Assembly: GCA_015680685.1 (NCBI GenBank)
Contig: MNCI01015001.1
Span: 386,821 to 450,820 of the forward strand
DNA from: Gnetum montanum
Lineage: Eukaryota; Streptophyta; Gnetopsida; Gnetales; Gnetaceae
Direction of reading: 5' to 3'
Length of the DNA stretch: 64,000 nucleotides
Shown: one piece after another, positions 57,019 to 64,000 of the stretch
Position numbering within the stretch: position 1 is the first letter of the stretch
How the letters are laid out: every line of letters starts with the position of its first letter
Program-made: the position numbers and the translations under genes
Notes under the pieces: generated by a model
Told to the model about the DNA's origin: nothing
Database searches by the model: none
Seen by the model: only the letters and a program-made list of their open reading frames with translations

Positions 57019-57660
57019 NNNNNNNNNNNNNNNNNNNNNNNNNNNNNNNNNNNNNNNNNNNNNNNNNNNNNNNNNNNNNNNNNNNNNNNNNNNNNNNNNN
57101 NNNNNNNNNNNNNNNNNNNNNNNNNNNNNNNNNNNNNNNNNNNNNNNNNNNNNNNNNNNNNNNNNNNNNNNNNNNNNNNNNNNNNNNNNNNNNNNNNNNN
57201 NNNNNNNNNNNNNNNNNNNNNNNNNNNNNNNNNNNNNNNNNNNNNNNNNNNNNNNNNNNNNNNNNNNNNNNNNNNNNNNNNNNNNNNNNNNNNNNNNNNN
57301 NNNNNNNNNNNNNNNNNNNNNNNNNNNNNNNNNNNNNNNNNNNNNNNNNNNNNNNNNNNNNNNNNNNNNNNNNNNNNNNNNNNNNNNNNNNNNNNNNNNN
57401 NNNNNNNNNNNNNNNNNNNNNNNNNNNNNNNNNNNNNNNNNNNNNNNNNNNNNNNNNNNNNNNNNNNNNNNNNNNNNNNNNNNNNNNNNNNNNNNNNNNN
57501 NNNNNNNNNNNNNNNNNNNNNNNNNNNNNNNNNNNNNNNNNNNNNNNNNNNNNNNNNNNNNNNNNNNNNNNNNNNNNNNNNNNNNNNNNNNNNNNNNNNN
57601 NNNNNNNNNNNNNNNNNNNNNNNNNNNNNNNNNNNNNNNNNNNNNNNNNNNNNNNNNNNN
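57019..57660. other. Assembly gap (642 N) in element E
   Basis: Hides most of RT, including its catalytic residues, and the start of RNase H. From gypsy RT proportions the missing piece should be larger than or close to this length; exact size unknown. Confidence 0.99.
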
Positions 57661-58333
57661 ATCCAAAAAAATTGTAATAGTGATGCCTTGTGATGGTGTC
57701 TAAGACTTGGTCGACAAATGACAATGGAAAGTCATCTTTGAATGTTGCCATATTTAGTAGCCTAAAATCTATGCACACCATCCATTTTCCTCCCTTTTTA
57801 GGCACAATAACTAAGGGGCTAACCCATTCACTATTAGCAATGGGGTATATGAACCAAGCCTTGAGAAGCTATTCGATTTCTTCCTTAACTACTTGCTTTA
57901 GCTTAGGGTTTAATCACCTCTACAGTTGTCTTTGAGGCTTCATGGAGGGGTCAATGTAAATTCTATGTTGGCATATCCTAAGATTTACTGTAATTAATTT
58001 GTAATATGACCAAGTGAAGGCTTTTGACGATCTATTTATTACCTTCAGCAATTCTTCTTTCTGTTGAGGAGCAAGCTTAGCATTGATAATTACCGATTTT
58101 CCATTTTTAAGGAATGTGTATTCCACACTAGTGGGCAATGGTTTTAGCTCGAGGGGCTCCTGCTTAAATTTCTCAGGGATTTCCAACTTCCCCCAGTTGA
58201 TATTTTCAAGGTTAAGACTTGGAAGTTGGCAGTGGACTTGCTCTAATGTGTCTATGCTATCGATGTAAGCACAAGTGAAACCCTTAGTTGGTTCCATGCA
58301 TATGAGTGAATTGATTTCTTGATCATCTATCAA
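57661..58333 (-). pseudogene. RT N-terminal part and pre-RT linker of element E
   Basis: Minus strand. An open frame 58333-57920 holds the linker PLELKPLPTSVEYTFL and LKVINRSSKAFTWSY typical of Athila/Tat polyproteins. After one stop, NSEWVSPLVIVPKKGGKW and CIDFRLLNMATFKDDFPL (to about 57690) give the first RT motifs. Sequence ends in the gap just after HHYYNFFG. It is closely related to the RT remnant at 29454-29672. Confidence 0.85.
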
Positions 58334-58389
58334 CCACTGGGTGTCTTCCTGTCATGTGGCTGCTACATACAGGCATCTTTGTATGTTAA

Positions 58390-58920
58390 TCACTTGTGCA
58401 TGCTAAAATTTTCACAAACCATGACCTCTGCATGCAATTACACCCTATGTCACTATATGCGATGCACGGAACTTTCTTCTTCTCAATCTTTCTAAATGTA
58501 TATTCCTTTGATATTTCTAGGGAAAAATCATAGATTCCTAGGCATGCATCGATGGTGCTTAGCCATGCTCTTTCCATTATGATTAGGAAGTCCCCCTTAC
58601 CATTGTTTACTTGAATCACTAGGAAGTCAACTAGGTATGACCACCTACAAATAGTGGTAACAGCATCTTCCACTAGTCCCAATGAGATAGTGATGGATTG
58701 GTCAGCCAACTTTAGACCAATGTTTCTCTTTTTCAATGGAGGCAGGTTCCAAGCCTTGTACATTTCTTGAGAAATCAAGTTGACACCAGAACCTGAATCC
58801 AAAAGAGCCTTGCACAGTGCATTTCCAACAATTTGTAAGTATATCAAAGGACTCCCAAGATCAAAGAATTTCCTAGGAAGATGGCTAGCTTTGATCTAAT
58901 TGGTGATGGCATGTGTTAGC
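58390..58920 (-). pseudogene. Aspartic protease of element E
   Basis: Open minus frame 58847-58386. The active-site box ALLDSGSGVNLIS keeps the D-S-G triad. LKLADQSITISLGLVED and LIIMERAWLSTID follow (the LGR of the usual ILGR.W is MER here). In frame with the gag tail upstream. It is the best-preserved protease in the window and may have been active until recently, although the polyprotein around it is broken. Confidence 0.85.
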
Positions 58921-61439
58921 ATGACCGTATGTGTTGAGTGCAGTGGTTGAGTTAAAGGAGGCTCTAAAGTTTTAATTGATACTAAGGTATCTACGGAATC
59001 AGCCGCTTGTGCTTGTAAGGGCTTGGTTGGACTATTGGTTCTATAGAAAGGTCTTTTCTTCATGTGGTTGTTGGAACCAATAGTAGGTTAAGAGTTAACA
59101 ACCCTTGTGGTGTTACGTTGTTGTGGCTGGGTAGGGATTTCTCCTTGCATAGGTGGAGCAGGTGGTAATGAAGCTATTGGTGGAAGAGATGTGGCCGGAT
59201 GAGAAGGATGGTATACTTGTGGAACATTATCCCTAGGAGAGAGAGCCCCATAATACTCATGAGCTTAGTAGTGAGGTTGAGAAGTGAAGTAACCAGTAGA
59301 GTCACGTGGGGAGATTGGCTACTACATGTAATATCCATATGGGTCAGGTTGCCGATAAGGATACTATTGCCTTGGTGGTGACATTCTCTATCATTGTGGG
59401 TGCTACCACAATTGATATTGCTCAATCACTTGTGATGCAGTTCCACTGGGATAATATGTTAAGGGTTGGTGGAACTGCCTTGGGTTACCTTGAGGATAAG
59501 GTAACCTTTGGGGTGTTTGCCTTTTGTTCAATCGTGGGTTGAATGCATACACCCCAGACTCCTACAGATGTGAGATTATAGGGCAACATCCCTTAGGATC
59601 ATCATAATGACATATCTCACATCCACTATCATTGTCTACTTTTGAATCCACAACCTCTTCAATGATGGCAACTTTGTCCTTACCCTTGCTATGTGCATGT
59701 TCAGCTTCTCTCTTTTTTATTTTTTCATGATCACTACCTTGCTCTCTAGACTCCTATATTATTTTAAGAATATATTGAAATCTATTGTCTAGTGAATCCC
59801 ACATTTGTTCTACCTTTTCCGATACTTCTGATGTCAACTTCTGGATAGGCAAAGTTTTCCTATTCACCATCTCTTCGAGTGTTGACTCTTCTTCATCCTC
59901 ACAAAATCTTACTCCCCTCTTTCGGAGGGAAGGATCTCAGTTATACTCTTCCACAATTTCTCTCTTCTGTAGCTCACCTTCTTCCTTAGCAACTTGCTCC
60001 AATAGTCTTTGAATTTAATGATACCTAAGCTCGAATAGTCTTCCTTGGGCATAAGTCCCAAGGGTTCTTCTCGTTTCATGCCTAAGCCCATCTATGAGAT
60101 GGCGTAGTTGATCCCTTTGCAAATAACCATGGTTAGGAAAAAGATGTAATAGTGCATAGTATCAGCCCATGGCAGCATCCAAGGGTTCATGTCCTCCTTG
60201 TTTCTAGCCTTGGATTTGCTTTTGCAAGTTAGACACCTAGGAGTACGTTTGGCACTTGTCATTAAATAGTTCTAACATAGTACTCCACCTACGAATGGAT
60301 TTTGGTTCTAAAGACCAATACCAACTTTTCACTTCTTTAACTAATGTCTGTGAGAACAACTTAAGTTTTTTTCATTTGTTCTCTATGTTCTGTAAGGCAC
60401 TCGAATCATGGAATGCTTGTAAATGATTCTGAGGATCAACATTGTATCCCCCTTCAAATCATGGGAAGTTTTTCATATCTAATCTCTTGATCCTACTATC
60501 TTCCTAATGCCTTGTTGGAATTCTAATAGCCTTAGTTAGGTCTAACATACTTTGAGTAGCGAGGAGGGGTTCATTGTGATCGTCTCGTCCATGGCATCAA
60601 TGATGCCTACGTTGTTTCCTACTCTCCCTTCTTTTATGTTGTGACTCTCTAGAATGCGCTCATCCCCTTTCCTGGTTATTTTGTCTATGACCTCCACTTT
60701 GCCTACCTTTATTTCCATGGTCTTTTTCTTTATGATTGCATCTAAATATTGAAGGAGAGGGTGAAGGAGATTAAGAAGGTGAAGAAGAAGGAGAACCATC
60801 ACCATGACAATGTCTGCTACCTTCTCTTTTACGATCTCGACCCCAATCGTGATTATGATCAAAATGTCCTCCTTTATCATGAGTTTGTGTCCCTTTTTGG
60901 ATCCTTTATGCCTATGGGTATTAGAACCTAGGTTATGAATAGTGGAATGAAGGTTCAAAGTCAAGGGAAGGAACATCGTTGTGTGGGCAACTACCTGAGG
61001 TAGGTTCACCACCCTAATTTTTGCGTAAGACATGTATGGCATCCTAGGACCACTTACCCTTCAAAGACTTATGATGTCTTTCCTATTGCAAGTTCCTTTG
61101 ATGTTGTGCCTCTATGGGATGGTATTCTCTTGAGTCATGGTCTTACAAAATGTATTCTATGTGTAAGTATGGCATGCCAATTCATGTGAGAGCACGAAGA
61201 AGCATGCTCAGGACTGAACAATCGGGAGGTAACACTATGTTACCTTCTAAGTCTTACCAAAGTAGATGTTCGTCTTGATGGAGGATAAAGGTGAAGTCTA
61301 GTATATACTCATCGGGATGAATATATACCAATCGAACTTGTTGAGGGATTGACAGATCAATGTCATGTGTATTACACCATCAACTGTTTCCTGTTTCAGA
61401 CCTAGGCGATCAGGTGCTTTCGTACGAAGAAGGAGACAT
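58921..61439 (-). pseudogene. gag: gag of element E
   Basis: The minus-strand ATG ends at 61439 (SPSSYESTDRLGL-type start). An acidic and His/Arg-rich N-terminal half is followed by the capsid segment at about 60360-60230 (VKSWYWSLEP, FNDKCQTYS), a helical region (HETRRTLGTYAQGRLFELR, about 60080-60030), a Glu/Lys-rich region, a zinc knuckle CEICHYDDPKGCC (about 59612-59574; His changed to Asp) and a Pro/Gln/Tyr-rich linker to the protease. Several stops, mostly TAG and TAA. Clearly homologous to D and, in the capsid segment, to A and B. Confidence 0.8.
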
Positions 61440-61557
61440 ACTTGTTTGTTCAGTGTGCAATGTATTCTTGTTTATTATTTTCTCAACCAATCTTAATGGT
61501 TCATTCCAATGATGTGAATGATTTCCTATGTTCTAATTAGTGCATAAACAACTAAGT

Positions 61558-61575
61558 CCCCAGCAACGGCACCAA
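61558..61575 (-). other. Primer binding site of element E
   Basis: Minus-strand TTGGTGCCGTTGCTGGGA, the tRNA-Asp-type site with two transitions and one missing base. Confidence 0.85.
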
Positions 61576-62540
61576 TGATGAGCAGCGAGGTACCCCTACG
61601 CTCAACCATATGAATACGAGTGTTTCACGCATGATTCAATCGAATTCCAAGGACTAAGTTCTTATGCACCCTTATGAAAATGGGATGAGTTGGTTGATCG
61701 TTGTCTTCCCAAGCTTACCTGTATGTCACAATTGTATGGTTAAGTAAGCTTGATGCATATGATTTTTATAGCTTTTATGTTTTTATGTTCTGCGCTAATA
61801 AGGAAGGAGAGAGGTAACTAAGTGACTAATTTAACTTAATGACTCATTAACTAATTTCTAACTAATCCTAACACCAGCACCTATTCCCACTTATCATACA
61901 CATCTTAAACCAGTGCAACACTGCTGGGATTACCAAATGCTAATCATTAGTGGGTTACCAAGCATTACACGCATGCTCGAAGTGGTCGTGCTTGTGTAGT
62001 TTAACAATTTTCTTAATTGATCAAAATGAATTTTTGTGCTAATAACAGAAATGTAAAGTGCATAAAATAAAATAAAATAAAATAAATTCATAAAAAAATA
62101 AAATAAAATAAATGTGTAAGAAAACAAATCTCAAGTGCTGCAAGGATGAATCGAAGAGCTTATCTTTATTGTCGTACACAAGGTGTGCTCAGGTACACAA
62201 TGCTTGAATAAAGATCCATCCACACTTAGACCTCCTACTGCAGGCACTTGGAAAATACTCTAACTTTCAAATAAACTACAAGAGTTTTGCTACTTGACGG
62301 CTAAAAGACTTCCTTTTTCAATTGTGCACCTGGGCACTGTATTTATAGGCTTGGGAAAAACTACTCTAATAATTAGAGTAACGGCTCTAATAATTAGAAT
62401 AACTACTAGAGTAACCGCTAGAGTAACCACTCTAATAATTAGAGTAACTGCTAGAGTAACCACTCTAATAATTAGAATAATTGCTAGAGTAATCACTAGA
62501 GTAGCCACTCTAATAATCATTAGAGTAACTACTCTCATCA
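61576..62540 (-). repeat. 5' LTR of element E
   Basis: 965 bp, TGATGAGCAGCG to CTCTCATCA on the plus strand. An AAATAAAATAAAATAAA repeat near 62060-62110 is longer than in the other LTR and explains part of the length difference. Confidence 0.93.
62340..62540 (-). promoter_or_regulatory. U3 promoter: TAATTAGAGTAAC array and TATA box (E, 5' LTR)
   Basis: Minus-strand TATAAATA at 62347-62340, preceded by 193 bp of ACTCTAATAATTAGA / GAGTAAC(C/T) words, about 36 bp longer than in the 3' LTR. Confidence 0.75.
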
Positions 62541-62545
62541 CCTAT
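62541..62545. repeat. Right target-site duplication of element E (CCTAT)
   Basis: Identical to 52613-52617. Confidence 0.85.
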
Positions 62546-64000
62546 AACTTTGTATCAATTATCAATATTTGAATAAAGCTATAATTAAAAAATATGCACT
62601 CTCTACCTAGAATAGATTACTTATTTGATCAATTACTTGGAATAGCATATTTTTAAAAGATAAAAAAGACAACATTTTGAATAAGGTATGGGTTATATGA
62701 ATTTATTATTATGCCCTTTGGTTTAACAAATGCACTGGTTACCTTTATGACTAATGAATAATATTTTGTTTTGTAAATATTTTGATAAGTTTATGATAAT
62801 GCTTATGGATAATGATTATACTACCCATGATCTGCAGTTGCTTACTATTATACATGCTTTATAGGTTTGGCATCATTATTTTTGTGATAAGAAATTTATT
62901 ATACATGCTTTATAGGTTTGAAAATTAATTATAAAATTTTAGAATATTGGCAAAAACTACCAACTCTTAATTTAAGACAAAGAAGGTAGGTTAAACTACT
63001 AGCTGATTATAATTTTAAGTTGAAGTATATCTTAGGTAAGCAAAATGCTATCACAAAAGCTTTAAGTAAGATGTGGATCATAATGATTGGAGTGGTTACT
63101 GACGTCATAAAGGATAACCTCATAAGAGATCTTCCATAGGATTCTTTCTTTGGGACAATTCTACAACACTTAACAAAATAACAAGAATATAAATTTTAGG
63201 ATGGAATCCTTTAGAAGAACAAGCATGTGTGTATTTCAAAAGGAAACTCATGCAAAAAAAAAACTTATTATTTGAAGCACAAGAAGTTTCTTATGTTGGT
63301 CATCCAAGATTTATTAAATTTCATCTAACTATGAGAAAGTTTCATTATTGCTTAAGGTTGAAGGAAGAAGTAAAATACATTAAGAATTATCTAACAGGCA
63401 AGAAGGTAAGGGTAGAGCAACAAAAACCAAAAGGATTATTATAACCTCTGGAGGTCCCAAAATGACAATGAAACTATTTAACTATGGATTTTATCACAAG
63501 TTTTCCTAACATAGAGAAGAAAAATAATGTGATCCTACTTGTTGTGGATAGACCATCTAAGATGATTCATTTTATTCTAATGAGAGTAAAGAGTACTATC
63601 ACAACACCCGAAATGGTAAGAGTTTTTACTAAACAAATATTTGACTACATGGAAGCCCAAAGATCATTACTTTAGATAGAGACCCAAAATGTATGTTTAA
63701 AATATAGCATAAGTTCTTTGAAGAGTTGAGTACCCAACTTAAATGTAGCATTACTTAGCACCTTGAAACTAATGGAAAAATTGAAAAGATTAACAGAATA
63801 TTAGAAGATATCTTAAGAAGTTATTTTAAAAATAAATTAATTTAGAAAAACTATTTACACTTAGCCAAGTTTGCTTCTAATGGTAGCTTTCATAATTCTA
63901 CAAAAATAACTTCTTTTGAAATTATTATCAATAGAAATTGCTAGTCCCCAATATCATGGTTAGAGCCAATGGTAAGAAAGGATTATCAAAATTACAAACT
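62546..64000 (+). pseudogene. Chromovirus-like gypsy element, right part: RT, RNase H, integrase (runs off window)
   Basis: RT resumes with LCINYQYLNKATIKN and SLPRIDYLFDQLLG, then YEFIIMPFGLTNALVTFM (about 62700-62750). A deletion removes the catalytic FIDD region and joins to RNase H (YTTHDLQLLTIIHAL about 62820; duplicated ATTATACATGCTTTATAGGTTTG at 62848 and 62898; ADYNFKLKYILGKQNAI near 63000). The integrase has a finger start GHPRFIKFHLTMRKFHY with both finger Cys lost (about 63295-63400), KVRVEQQKPKGLL, then MDFITSFPNIEKK and VVDRPSKMIHF (63484-63590), the first catalytic Asp region of chromovirus integrases. Stops and small indels throughout. Confidence 0.8.

Larger units (their letters stand above)
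52618..62540 (-). mobile_element. Element E: complete-order gypsy LTR retrotransposon, Athila/Tat-like
   Basis: About 9.92 kb, LTRs of 910 and 965 bp, CCTAT flanks, PBS and PPT. Minus-strand order gag, protease, RT, RNase H, integrase, then about 1.95 kb noncoding. Integrase after RT defines Ty3/gypsy. No chromodomain is seen after the integrase, and the pre-RT linker and RT motifs match the Athila/Tat side. Stops, at least one integrase frameshift and a 642-base gap mean this copy is probably inactive. It is the only member of the A-B-D-E superfamily here with pol. No env-like ORF. Confidence 0.9.

Overview
This window is repeat-dominated, AT-rich nuclear DNA from a seed plant with a large, transposon-rich genome. 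The evidence is a plant L1-type LINE, Ty3/gypsy elements of both the Athila/Tat-like and chromovirus types, a tRNA-Asp-type primer binding site, a MULE-like transposase relic and a satellite array. I cannot name the species. I see no intact host gene, no rRNA or tRNA gene, and almost every coding region is broken.

Layout, left to right. 1-960: nothing recognisable. 960-2815: satellite with a 359 bp higher-order unit (225 + 134 bp). 2816-4662, continuing at 12618: degenerate tandem repeat of roughly 700 bp. 4663-12617: LTR element A (+), carrying gag and an extra downstream ORF but no pol. 12785-14640: MULE-like transposase pseudogene, whose 3' end lies in a 2.4 kb inverted duplication (14565-16995). 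17540-18200: LINE reverse transcriptase relic (-). About 18960-19683: probable old LTR (-). 20780-27246: element B (+), a relative of A with most of the extra ORF deleted. 28400-32440: decayed Athila-like gag-PR-RT-RH (-). 32684-33732: solo LTR C. 35942-41420: a young L1-type LINE with an 18 bp target duplication and a large internal inversion. 44593-51744: element D (-), gag + protease only. 52120-52617 and 62541-64000: one old chromovirus-like element split by element E (52618-62540, -), which carries gag-PR-RT-RH-INT.

A, B, D and E form one superfamily. They share LTR ends (TGATG...CTCATCA), a tRNA-Asp-like PBS, a short G-rich PPT (GTGGGGGTA-like) and a recognisable gag. E is the only one with pol, so it or a sister copy is the plausible helper. 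A, B and D are non-autonomous. The most unusual feature is the promoter. Each LTR has only about 80-190 bp between its 5' end and the TATA box, and that stretch is filled by a short-motif array. The motif differs between families: GATATCGC in A, C and D, GTCAACGCA-like in B, and GAGTAACCACTCTAATAATT-like in E. A second GATATCG array plus TATA box lies inside A (a relic in B), upstream of the extra ORF.

Two runs of N (40441-41111, 57019-57660) and single Ns (6151, 25163, 34265, 36125) are assembly gaps; at least two single Ns coincide with missing sequence. Coordinates of decayed elements are estimates from reading by eye. LTR ends, target duplications and stop positions were counted directly.
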